From contig NZ_CADEGK010000018.1 of assembly GCF_902826855.1 (NCBI RefSeq), forward strand, positions 1 through 37,085: a stretch of 37,085 nt of DNA. The letters run 5' to 3'. This document shows positions 18,775 through 26,755 of this stretch, piece after piece. The first letter of the stretch is position 1, and every line of letters begins with the position of its first letter. The notes under the pieces were generated by a model. That model was not told the origin of the DNA. It saw only the letters and a program-made list of their open reading frames with translations, and did not search any database. The position numbers and the translations under genes were made by a program. This stretch comes from an uncultured Phenylobacterium sp. GTDB lineage: Bacteria > Pseudomonadota > Alphaproteobacteria > Caulobacterales > Caulobacteraceae.

Positions 18775-19834
18775 TCTGGGCCATGGCGGCCATGGCCTTT
18801 TCCAGCCGCCGCGCCGTGGCCTTCCAGCCGGCCTCCAGGACCTGACGCTCGCGGGCCATGTCGGCGCGCAGTGCCGACTCCAGCGCCTGCGCCACCGCCA
18901 GGCGCCGCTCCGCCTCCGCCAGCTCGGCGCGGGCCGCCGCCAGGTCGCGGGCGGCCGGCGAGACCAGCATTCCGATCTCCGCCTGGCGACGGGCCAGCTC
19001 AGCGGCCGCCGCGTCCAGCGCGCCGGGGTCCGGGTCGCCCCCGGCCGCCTTGGCCGCGAACCAGGCGTGGACGCTGTCTGCGATCTCGCCGGCCCAGCCG
19101 AGCTCGGCCATCGCGCCATTACCGGCGTTGTGCCGCAGCTCCGGCGTCAGGAAGGCGTCGACCTCGCGCGCGGACTCCGGGGTCAGGGCGGGCAGGGGGG
19201 CGCCGTGGGCGGCCTCGATCCGGCCCATCTCGGCGCGCCAGTCGGCCAGCAAGGCATCGTAGCCGGTGAAGGCGCGGGGAAGGTCTCGCGTGTAGGCCTC
19301 GGCGGCCAGCATGTAGGAGGCCCACACAAGCACCGACTTGGCCGGAGTGAAGCCGTCGCGACGGGCCAGTGAGCCCGCGACCGCCAACGGATGGCGCACC
19401 GGGATCACCGCCCTGGCGGCGACGTTGCGCTCCGCCAGCACCTCACGCCACAGGGGCATGAGCACCGTCGCGCGGGGGTCCTTGATCAGCGGGAAGGCGG
19501 CGGCGCCGAACTCCTCATCGAACAGCTCCACGGCGCGCTGGCGCCAGGCCGCTTCCTGCGTCGGGGGCAGCGGCCGGAAAGGGTAGGCGAAGGGGTCGTC
19601 CCAGGCCGAACCTGCCGCGCGCAAGCGTTCGTCGTTGAACACCGCGATCTTCCACGGCTCGAAGTAGCCCTTCGCGTTGTGCTCGTCGCCTGGCATCACG
19701 TTGGCTGGCAGGGCGCATCCCGCCAGCGCCAGCAGCTGGGTAACCGCCGAGGTGCCGGAGCGGTGCATCCCCAGCACCAGATAGGCGGTGCGCGGCGCTG
19801 CGGCGGCGGTTCGGGCTGGCGGCGTCCTGGGCAT
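18737..19834 (-). CDS. sulfotransferase-like protein with C-terminal coiled coil
   Basis: A 365-residue protein. The N-terminal part has a sulfotransferase P-loop, LGMHRSGTSAVTQLL (P-loop at 22-28), for the 5'-phosphosulfate of PAPS, and the RHPLAVAGSLARRDG segment (147-161) matching the 3'-phosphate site. From about residue 270 to the end, the sequence is Ala/Glu/Arg-rich with heptad-like spacing (AAARAELAEAERRLAVAQ), predicted coiled coil. It may sulfate a sugar of the surface glycan; proteins of this group are common in polysaccharide loci, but enzymatic proof is often missing. The start at 19834 is chosen because the P-loop follows closely; the frame continues to 19942 but would overlap the divergent glycosyltransferase leader. 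The 3' end overlaps the GT-C-like gene. Confidence 0.82.
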   Translation of the reverse strand: MPRTPPARTAAAAPRTAYLVLGMHRSGTSAVTQLLALAGCALPANVMPGDEHNAKGYFEPWKIAVFNDERLRAAGSAWDDPFAYPFRPLPPTQEAAWRQRAVELFDEEFGAAAFPLIKDPRATVLMPLWREVLAERNVAARAVIPVRHPLAVAGSLARRDGFTPAKSVLVWASYMLAAEAYTRDLPRAFTGYDALLADWRAEMGRIEAAHGAPLPALTPESAREVDAFLTPELRHNAGNGAMAELGWAGEIADSVHAWFAAKAAGGDPDPGALDAAAAELARRQAEIGMLVSPAARDLAAARAELAEAERRLAVAQALESALRADMARERQVLEAGWKATARRLEKAMAAMAQINLELDAALSDE

Positions 19835-19940
19835 TCTGGGTTCGGGTCGTAGGGGCGCGCGGCGGGCGCTGCAAGCGGTTGATCGGGGTGGGCATCTGTT
19901 GCACACCACCCCTCGCCGCCCCGCAAGGAACCTCAGCTCC

Positions 19941-21890
19941 ATGGCCGTCAGGCCCCTCGACGACGAAGTCCAAAGGGTGATCGCGACGGCCTTCGATCCG
20001 GATTTCTATTCGACGGTCTATGACGACCTGCCGTTGGGCGCCAACCCGTTCCGTCACTACCTGGATCACGGCTGGCGGGAGCCGCGGGACCCGGCGCCCT
20101 GGTTCTCGTCCCAGCTCTACCTGGCCGACGATCCGGAGCTGGAGCGCCGGCAGGTGGAGCCGTTCAGCCACTTCCTCACCGTGGGCCGCTACGAAGGCCG
20201 CGAGGTTCGGCCCTCGCGCCACGCCGTCGCCTATTTCAGTGTCGTGGACTGGAGGCCCGAGCCGTTCCGGTTCGAGGCCTTCGGAACCCTCCCGCCGCAG
20301 GGTGCGGTGCGGACTGCGGCGGAGGGGCCCCGGATTTCCAAGGCGCAGGAGCGGGTGGCTGTGGCCGCCCGGTTCGACGCGACCTTCTACGACGCCGTCA
20401 ATCCCGATGTCGGCGCTTCGGGCATGGACCTCCTGGCGCACTTCCTGATCACCGGCTGGCTCGAGGGCCGCGATCCAACGCCTTGGTTCTCGGTGCGCCA
20501 CTACCTGGAGACCAATCCGGACGTCGCCGAGAGCGGTGTGAACCCCTTCGCCCACTACCTGATCATCGGTCGCGATCAGGGGCGAAAGCCGCGGCACGAG
20601 ATGGGTTTCCGCTATGACGTGATCGCCGGGTTGAAGCCGGCGGAGCAGCGGATCGCCGAAGCCCAGGCGGCCGCGGCGGGGATCGCCGTGGGGGCCGTCG
20701 CCGAGCTGGCCGAGGGCCTTGGAACCCTGGGCTACCTGCACGTGACCTTCAGCCATGACGACTACCTGGCCCACGCGGGCGGCGTGCAGCTGTGCGTGCG
20801 GCGCGAGGCGGCGCGGTTCGCCGAGCGCGGCGCCCGGCATCTGCACCTGCACCCGCAGGGGCCCTGGCAGATGGTCCGCACAGCCGCCGATCCTGGCCCG
20901 CTGGGCGTAATGCTTGATGGCGAGCGACTGGGCGCCTTCGCGCCGGCGACCGTTCGCGAAGCGCTGGCCGGAGCGGCCGCGGGCCCCGGACGGCGGACCT
21001 TCGCCATCCACAGCCTCCTGGGCCACGAGCCTGACGAGACTGTCGAAATCCTCGCCGCGGCCGGCATGACGCAGGGGTTCTTCTGGCTGCATGACTTCGC
21101 CAGCCTCTGCGCGGGCTTCCACCTGTTGCGCAACGACGTGGCCGACTGCGCTGCGCCGCCGCCGGCCAGCGCCGCCTGCGCGGTCTGCGTCTACGGCCCC
21201 GTCCGGGCGCGGCACATGAATGCCCACCGCCGGCTGTTCGAGCAGCTGTCGCTGACGGTGGTAGCGCCGGCGCAGACCACGCTGGACTTCTGGAGGAGCC
21301 ACGGCGACCTGCCAGCCCGTAGGGCCGTGGTCCTTCCGCATGCGCAGCTGACGCCGCGGGGTCCAGCCCGCACCTCTCCTCGTCGACTCGCCCACCGACG
21401 GTTCCGCCTCGGCTTCCTGGGCGTGCCGACGCCGCTCAAGGGCTGGCCGCTGTTTCGCGAGCTGGCCGAGCGGCTGGCGGGCGATCCGCGCTACGAGTTG
21501 CATCACCTGGGCGTCCGTCGCGATCCGGCCGCGCCCGTCGCGTTCCACGCCGTCGGCGCGAACACGGGGGAGGCGCGCGCCATGCAAGAGGCGGTCGAGG
21601 GGCTGGAGCTCGACGCGGCGCTGATCTGGCCCCTGTGCCGCGAGACCTTCTCCTTCACCGCCTATGAGGCCGCCGCCGCCGGGGCGGCGGTGATCACCGG
21701 GCCGGACAGCGGCAACGTGGCCGCGTTCGTCACCGCCACGGGCCTCGGACGCGTGCTGGCCGACGAGGCGGCGCTGATGGAGGCCTTCGCCTCCGGCGAG
21801 ATCCTAGCCCTGGCGCGCAGCCGCCGGGATGTCGCGCTGTATGACCTGAACTACAGCGGGCTGAGCGGTGAGCTGACCGACGCGGCATGA
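19941..21890 (+). CDS. GT4-like glycosyltransferase with four N-terminal sequence repeats
   Basis: A 649-residue protein. Residues about 18-90 and 144-218 hold four copies of a 35-38-residue repeat (pattern FDxxFYxxxNPDVxxxGxxPxxHFLxxGWxEGRDPTPWFS). The remainder is a GT-B glycosyltransferase with a HDF...C-x12-C-x9-C-x2-C cysteine set of the kind seen in some GT4 enzymes (possible zinc site). The donor-binding segment is RETFSFTAYEAAAAGAAVITGPDSGNVA with the E-x7-E-like spacing. ATG 19941 has AAGGA 11 bases upstream; upstream in-frame codons overlap the divergent sulfotransferase gene. It is the first gene of a four-gene overlapping operon, and its neighbour at 21887 is a tandem duplicate. 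Confidence 0.85.
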   Translation: MAVRPLDDEVQRVIATAFDPDFYSTVYDDLPLGANPFRHYLDHGWREPRDPAPWFSSQLYLADDPELERRQVEPFSHFLTVGRYEGREVRPSRHAVAYFSVVDWRPEPFRFEAFGTLPPQGAVRTAAEGPRISKAQERVAVAARFDATFYDAVNPDVGASGMDLLAHFLITGWLEGRDPTPWFSVRHYLETNPDVAESGVNPFAHYLIIGRDQGRKPRHEMGFRYDVIAGLKPAEQRIAEAQAAAAGIAVGAVAELAEGLGTLGYLHVTFSHDDYLAHAGGVQLCVRREAARFAERGARHLHLHPQGPWQMVRTAADPGPLGVMLDGERLGAFAPATVREALAGAAAGPGRRTFAIHSLLGHEPDETVEILAAAGMTQGFFWLHDFASLCAGFHLLRNDVADCAAPPPASAACAVCVYGPVRARHMNAHRRLFEQLSLTVVAPAQTTLDFWRSHGDLPARRAVVLPHAQLTPRGPARTSPRRLAHRRFRLGFLGVPTPLKGWPLFRELAERLAGDPRYELHHLGVRRDPAAPVAFHAVGANTGEARAMQEAVEGLELDAALIWPLCRETFSFTAYEAAAAGAAVITGPDSGNVAAFVTATGLGRVLADEAALMEAFASGEILALARSRRDVALYDLNYSGLSGELTDAA

Positions 21891-23509
21891 GCAGGAGGTT
21901 GATCGCAGCGGTGGCGGGGCGCCTGCAACGCAAGTCGGCGGAGCCCGAGGCGATGCGCGTACGCACGGATCGCGAGATCGCGGCGGCGGCCTTCGACGCC
22001 GGATTCTACCTCAAGATGAACCCCGACGTGGCGGAGGGCGGGGGCGACCCGCTGGAGCACTTCCTGGCGTTCGGCTGGCTCGAGGGACGTGATCCCACGC
22101 CGGAGTTCTCGGTGCGCACCTATCGCGCGGCGTTCCCGGAAGCGGAGACCAGCGGGTTCAACCCCTTCGTCCACTACCTGATCTCCGGGCGGCCCAAGGC
22201 CTGGGCTCCGGAGCCGGTGCTGGGCTTCCGCTACGAGGTGATCGAGCGGCTGGTCCCGCTCGAGGCCCGCGTCGCCGCGGCCACCCGCGGCGAGGTCGCA
22301 GCGGGGCCGCGGGCCCAGCTGGCCGCCGCGTTGGCGTCGTCGCGGGACGGCTTGGCGCGCCTCCACATCACCTTCAGCCACGATGACTTCAGCGCCAATG
22401 TCGGCGGGCTGCAGCTGGCCATTCAGCGCGAGGCCGCGCGCCTCGCGGAACTGGGCCGCGACCACCTGCACCTGCACCCGGCCAGGCCGTGGCCGGTTGT
22501 GCGGACCGCCGCCGATCCGGACCTGCTGGGGGTCGTCTGGAACGGCGTTGCCGTCGGCTCCTTCGCGGCGGCCGATATCGCCGCGGTGCTGGCCCGGATC
22601 GGCGTCGGCAAGGCGCGCAGCTTCGCCATCCACAGCCTCCTGGGCCATGCGGCCGACGAAACGGTGGCGATCCTCGAGGCCGCGGGGCTGAGGGCGGGGG
22701 TCTTTTGGCTGCACGATTTCGCCAGCGTATGCGCGGGCTTCCACCTGCTGCGCAACGACGTGCAAGACTGCGCCGCCCCTCCGCCGGACAGCGCCGCCTG
22801 CGGCATCTGTCTCTATGGGCCGTGGCGGGCGCGCCACGCGAGCGAACACGCCCGGCTGTTCGACCGCCTGGACCTGACCGTGGTCTCGCCCTCGCAGGTG
22901 ACCCTGGACCTTTGGCGCGCCGCTTCCGAGCTGAGGGCCGTCGCGACGGCGATCCTGCCCCACGCGACACTCACGCCGTGCGGCCCCGCTCCGGTGGCCG
23001 CGGAGCCGCGGGCGCTGCGCGTCGCCTTCGCGGGTCTGCCGGCGCCGCACAAAGGCTGGCCGCTCTTCCAGGCGCTGGCCAACCGGTTCGCCGAGGACCC
23101 GCGCTACGAGTTCCTGCACCTGGGCGTGAGGCCCGAGCCGGCGGCCCGCGCCGCGTTCCAGGCCGTTTCGGTGAGCGCCGCAACCCCGCTGGCGATGCGG
23201 GACGCGCTGGCGGCGGCGGAAGTGGATGTGGTGCTGGTCTGGGCGATCTGCCGTGAGACCTTCTCCTTCGTGGCCTATGAGGCCGCCGCCGCCGGGTGCG
23301 CCGTGGTTACCGGCCCGGACAGCGGCAATGTCGCGGCCTTCGTCGAGGCGACCGGCCACGGCCAGGTGCTGGCGGACGAGGCGGCGCTGAGGGCGGCCTT
23401 CGAGACCGGTGAAGTGCGGCGCCTGGCGCGCGCCAACCGGCAGCCGATGCTCTACGACCTCGCCTTCAGCGCGCTAACCCTCGATCTGGCCGAAGAGCCG
23501 ACCGCATGA
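21887..23509 (+). CDS. GT4-like glycosyltransferase with two N-terminal repeats (tandem paralogue)
   Basis: A 540-residue paralogue of the preceding gene, starting in an ATGA overlap with it. Only two repeat units are present (about residues 36-70 and 71-108) compared with four, so the repeat number has changed since duplication. The GT-B part is highly similar: FAIHSLLGH, WLHDFASVCAGFHLLRNDV, the C-x12-C-x9-C-x2-C set and RETFSFVAYEAAAAGCAVVTG are all conserved. The two enzymes probably transfer related sugars in successive steps or to different acceptors. The N-terminus (RRLIAAVAGRLQRK) is basic and could associate with the membrane. The stop overlaps the next start (ATGA at 23506). Confidence 0.85.
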   Translation: MSRRLIAAVAGRLQRKSAEPEAMRVRTDREIAAAAFDAGFYLKMNPDVAEGGGDPLEHFLAFGWLEGRDPTPEFSVRTYRAAFPEAETSGFNPFVHYLISGRPKAWAPEPVLGFRYEVIERLVPLEARVAAATRGEVAAGPRAQLAAALASSRDGLARLHITFSHDDFSANVGGLQLAIQREAARLAELGRDHLHLHPARPWPVVRTAADPDLLGVVWNGVAVGSFAAADIAAVLARIGVGKARSFAIHSLLGHAADETVAILEAAGLRAGVFWLHDFASVCAGFHLLRNDVQDCAAPPPDSAACGICLYGPWRARHASEHARLFDRLDLTVVSPSQVTLDLWRAASELRAVATAILPHATLTPCGPAPVAAEPRALRVAFAGLPAPHKGWPLFQALANRFAEDPRYEFLHLGVRPEPAARAAFQAVSVSAATPLAMRDALAAAEVDVVLVWAICRETFSFVAYEAAAAGCAVVTGPDSGNVAAFVEATGHGQVLADEAALRAAFETGEVRRLARANRQPMLYDLAFSALTLDLAEEPTA

Positions 23510-24531
23510 AGATCCTCTGCTATTCCAGCTTCACCTTCTCCTACCTGAACCGGGCGCGGGTGCTGTTCCAGACCCTGCGGGAGCATCACCCGGACTGGGA
23601 GTTGGCGGCCCTGATCACCGATCGGCCCCCGGAGGGCTTCGCCTTCGATCCGGCAAACGAGCCGTTCGACCGGCTGGTCTGGGCCAGCGACCTGGGAATC
23701 CCGGATTTCGAGGGATGGCTCTTCAAGCACGACGTCGTCGAGGTCTGCACGGCGGTGAAGGGGCCCTTCATCCACCAGGCCTGCGGCTGGGGCTTCGACG
23801 CGGTGATCTACATGGATCCCGACACGGCGGCGCTGGCGACGCTCTCGCCGCTGGAAGGGTGGCTGGAGGAGCACGACATCCTGCTCACCCCGCACCTGGT
23901 CGACGCCAACGACGATGACATGGCGATCCGCGACAACGACCTGTCGGCCTCGCGCACGGGCATCTTCAACCTGGGCTTCGTGGCCATCCGGACAAGCGGG
24001 GAGGGCGCGCGGTTCGCCCGCTGGTGGAACGACCGGCTGCTCCACTACTGCTACGACGACATGCCCAGCGGCCTGTTCGTGGATCAGCGTTGGTGCGACC
24101 ACGTCCCGGCCCTGTTCGACCGGGTGAAGGTGATCCGCGATCCTGGCTACAACGTCGCCAGCTGGAACCTCTCCAAACGGACGGTCGCCGTGGAGAAGGA
24201 CGGCCGGATCACCGTCAACGGAGTCGTCCTGCGCTTCTGGCACTTCACCAAGCTGGGTCCGCTGGGCGACACCATGACCCGCCGCTACGCCGGGCGGAAC
24301 TTCCCGGTCTACGAGATCTGGAGCTGGTACAAGCGCCTGGTGACCGCGGCCACCGATCCGGCGATCCCCGAGCGGTACTGGGCCTTCGCCGCCTATGACG
24401 ACGGGCGGCCTATCGCCAAGAGCGAGCGGGTGCTCTATCGCGAGCGCATCGACCTGCAACAGGCCTTCCCCAACCCCTTCGCCTCCGGGCGCGGCAGCTT
24501 CCAAGAATGGCTCGAACACGAAGGCGCCTGA
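23506..24531 (+). CDS. GT8-like nucleotide-sugar glycosyltransferase
   Basis: A 341-residue GT-A-type enzyme. The DXD motif is in VIYMDPDTAAL (D104, D106), with an N-terminal strand and loop KILCYSSFTFSYLNRARVLFQTL typical of nucleotide-diphospho-sugar transferases that scan along an exposed acceptor. A later segment FNLGFVAIR...FARWWNDRL...DQRWCDHVPALF corresponds to the acceptor and product region of GT8-related proteins, and RFWHFTK provides the late histidine that often binds the metal. It is translationally coupled to the upstream gene (ATGA) and overlaps the following repeat protein by 25 bases, so all four genes from 19941 to 25772 form one unit. Donor and acceptor sugars are unknown. 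Confidence 0.86.
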   Translation: MKILCYSSFTFSYLNRARVLFQTLREHHPDWELAALITDRPPEGFAFDPANEPFDRLVWASDLGIPDFEGWLFKHDVVEVCTAVKGPFIHQACGWGFDAVIYMDPDTAALATLSPLEGWLEEHDILLTPHLVDANDDDMAIRDNDLSASRTGIFNLGFVAIRTSGEGARFARWWNDRLLHYCYDDMPSGLFVDQRWCDHVPALFDRVKVIRDPGYNVASWNLSKRTVAVEKDGRITVNGVVLRFWHFTKLGPLGDTMTRRYAGRNFPVYEIWSWYKRLVTAATDPAIPERYWAFAAYDDGRPIAKSERVLYRERIDLQQAFPNPFASGRGSFQEWLEHEGA

Positions 24532-25772
24532 CGCCGACGGAGGATACTTCCCCGGAAGTCTCCGACGCGGCGGACGACAACGTCCCGGCGCTGCTGGCGA
24601 AGGCGCATGCCGTGGCGCTTCGGACCGCCAAGCTGCGTCGCGATTTCGACGCTGCCCACCGGCTGGCGCACGAGGCTCAGGTGCGCGAGGCGCTGACACG
24701 CACCGAGCTGACGCTGGCGCTGGGCGAGAGCCTGGCTGAGCGGGCGGAGATGGCCCGGCGGGTGCGCGAGCATGCGCTGGCCGCGTACGCGGCGCGGGGC
24801 GGCGCGATCAAGCTGCGGCGGCACAACCGGATCAGCCAGGTCCTCGACAAGATGCTCGTGCGGCTGGGGTCCGTCGGCCAGGCGCTGGTGATCGCCCGTA
24901 GCGGCGTGTGGCGCAGGACGACCCGGCCGCTGTTCGACCTGCGCCACATGGCGGCCTACGCGCGGCGCGGTCCCGATCCCAGCGTCTCGCCTCCGGCCCT
25001 GTTCGACCAGGCCTGGCGGCTGGCGCACAGTCCGGACCTGGCCGCAAGCCGGATGGCGCCGCTGGTCCACTACCTGGTGGCCGGTTTCCGTGAGCACCGC
25101 GACCCGCACCCACTCTTCGCGGAGGCGTGGTACGCCCGGCAGAACGCCTACGAGCTGGCCGCGACTAGCCTGTCGGGGCTGGAGCACTATGTCCGCGCCG
25201 GCGCGGCGCGGGGCAGCAGCCCGCACCCGCTGTTCGACGTCGCCCACTACCTGGCGCAGGGCCCAGCGCTGGCGCACGGCGAGGATCCGCTGTCGCACTA
25301 CCTGCGCGAGGGCGGGCGGCTGGGCCTGTCGCCGCATCCGCTGTTCGATCCGGCCTGGTATGCGGAACAGGCGCCGGAGGCGGCCGGATCGCCCAGCCTG
25401 GTCCACTACCTGGAGGCGGGGTCGCCGGCCGGGCTCTCCCCGCATCCCCTGTTCGAGCCGGCCTGGTACGCAAAGACTTACCCGCAGGTCGCCGAGAGCG
25501 GACTCGAGCCTCTAGTCCACTACGTCACCATCGGCGCCTTCGAGCATCGCGCGCCCAGCCCCTGGTTCGACGTGGTACACTACCTGGCGACGCGCGCCGA
25601 AGGCCTCCCGCCGGGGGCCAATCCGCTGATCGACTATCTGCAGGGCGGCGCATGGGCCGGCTCAGAGGCGCGGCCGGGGTTCCCGACTTCGGCGTATCTT
25701 GCCGCGCGGCCCGACCTGGTGCGCGCCGGGCTTACCCCGCTGGAGCACTGGGCGCGGCGGCGGGGGCGCTGA
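24507..25772 (+). CDS. tandem-repeat protein sharing the module of the neighbouring glycosyltransferases
   Basis: A 421-residue protein with no recognisable catalytic domain. Residues 1-95 are charged and helical, probably coiled coil (AKLRRDFDAAHRLAHEAQVREAL). Residues 163-421 consist of about seven units of 33-39 residues with the consensus PHPLFDxAWYxxxxP-x(4-8)-PLxHYLxxGxxxGxS. The key positions (F, Y, PL.HYL, G) match the N-terminal repeats of the two GT4 genes upstream. Function is unknown; the repeat could bind glycan or organise the glycosyltransferases. The ATG at 24507 has only a weak ribosome-binding sequence and relies on the 25-base overlap with the previous gene. The 3' end overlaps the convergent DUF6270-like gene by 41 bases. 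Confidence 0.82.
   Translation: MARTRRRLTPTEDTSPEVSDAADDNVPALLAKAHAVALRTAKLRRDFDAAHRLAHEAQVREALTRTELTLALGESLAERAEMARRVREHALAAYAARGGAIKLRRHNRISQVLDKMLVRLGSVGQALVIARSGVWRRTTRPLFDLRHMAAYARRGPDPSVSPPALFDQAWRLAHSPDLAASRMAPLVHYLVAGFREHRDPHPLFAEAWYARQNAYELAATSLSGLEHYVRAGAARGSSPHPLFDVAHYLAQGPALAHGEDPLSHYLREGGRLGLSPHPLFDPAWYAEQAPEAAGSPSLVHYLEAGSPAGLSPHPLFEPAWYAKTYPQVAESGLEPLVHYVTIGAFEHRAPSPWFDVVHYLATRAEGLPPGANPLIDYLQGGAWAGSEARPGFPTSAYLAARPDLVRAGLTPLEHWARRRGR
24993..25769 (+). repeat. about seven tandem protein-coding repeats, 33-39 codons each
   Basis: Units begin at residues 163, 200, 239, 276, 312, 350 and 389 of the encoded protein. Most start with PHPLF or a variant (PPALF, PSPWF, ARPGF) and carry a central PLxHYL motif. 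The first and last units are the most diverged, as expected at the ends of a repeat array. Units differ enough at the DNA level to look old rather than recently expanded. Confidence 0.8.
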
Positions 25773-26553
25773 AGACCTCCGCGAGGCCCAGTGCAGCCAG
25801 TTGCCGGCGAATCTCCGCGTAGTATTCCGGCACATAGTGGAAGGGGCTGAGGCCCCACTGGTGGGCCGGGTCGGCCAGCCGCTGACCGACGGCCTCGATC
25901 CGCGCCATCGGCGGCATCAGCGCGGCGAAGGTGTCCTCCTGGCGCTGCAACAGTGCGTTGTAGGCCGCGATCTCCGCCGGGACGCCGGTCAGAATGTCGA
26001 CGCCGACCACCGGAACGACCCGCCCGTCGGGAAGCCGCTGGTCGCTGGCCCAGCGGGCGGCGTGCAGGATCAGTTCGGCGCGGCCGAGCTGGGTGGCGCG
26101 CACCAGGGCGGCGAACTCGCCTGCGGCCTGCCGCCACAGCCGCTCGCACGCTCCCGACAGCCGCGGAACGGTTCGGGCGCTGCTCAACACAGGTTGGGCG
26201 CGGTAGCCGCTGCGCTCCAGCTCCGCGCTGTGGGTCGCCAGCCAGCCAGCGGCGGCCAGCAGGTCGAAGCGTTCATCGATGAAGTCGAAGATGATGTGGG
26301 TCGGCTCGAAGGCGACGAGCCGCGCGAGGGCGGTCTTCTCCAGGTCGGCCACAAGGGCGTTGTGCTCGTGGCGGCGCAGGTCTCCGGGCGGCGTGCGCGC
26401 GGTGCGCAGGCCCGGAACGGGCGCAGCCAGCAGGCTCGGCAGGCCGGTCCGCGAGATGTAAAGGACCGCCTCGGATCCGCCGCCATGTATTGGCCACAGG
26501 TCCCTGGTTATGCAGCTGCCGACAATGGCGATTCGCGGTGCCGTCGTCGGCAT
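25732..26553 (-). CDS. DUF6270-like protein of polysaccharide loci
   Basis: A 273-residue cytoplasmic-looking protein. The N-terminal IVGSCITRDLW (G12-D18) is the hallmark GSCxTRD motif of a family (DUF6270-like) found in capsule and exopolysaccharide clusters; it resembles a nucleophile-bearing loop of SGNH-type hydrolases. A distal segment, WGLSPFHYVPEYYAEIRRQL, holds a conserved-looking histidine. The family has no firmly assigned reaction, and I assign none. It is convergent with the repeat protein, overlapping it by 41 bases, and is divergent from the type I secretion genes across a 202-base gap. Confidence 0.75.
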   Translation of the reverse strand: MPTTAPRIAIVGSCITRDLWPIHGGGSEAVLYISRTGLPSLLAAPVPGLRTARTPPGDLRRHEHNALVADLEKTALARLVAFEPTHIIFDFIDERFDLLAAAGWLATHSAELERSGYRAQPVLSSARTVPRLSGACERLWRQAAGEFAALVRATQLGRAELILHAARWASDQRLPDGRVVPVVGVDILTGVPAEIAAYNALLQRQEDTFAALMPPMARIEAVGQRLADPAHQWGLSPFHYVPEYYAEIRRQLAALGLAEVFSAPAAAPSAPAG

Positions 26554-26755
26554 AGGGTTCCCGGTGCTCCGTGTCGTCTGACGTTTAACACGCGTCGCCA
26601 GCGGCGGATCACGGCATTGACAACGCAGGGGCAGGTCAGCATCTACGCGCGCTTTGACGCAGCCCCTGAACGATGATGACTAGGGCCACGTTCACCCTTT
26701 GTGACAGAGTTCGGTATATCAGCCCGCTTTGGACTGACGGGACGGCTTGGACGAG

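Noticed and set aside
19515..21587. 690-codon minus-strand frame opposite the first repeat-bearing glycosyltransferase
   Set aside because: Shadow frame without recognisable motifs; the plus strand encodes a protein conserved with its tandem paralogue.
24993..25769. TPR or Sel1-like repeats
   Set aside because: Unit length is near 36, but the TPR/Sel1 consensus (W-LG-Y-A-F-A-P or A-LG-Y-x-G pattern) is absent; the PLxHYL core matches the neighbouring glycosyltransferase repeats instead.
26617..26622. Perfect TTGACA hexamer upstream of the type I secretion genes
   Set aside because: No acceptable -10 lies 16-18 bases downstream (CATCTA is the best), so it is not called as a promoter.
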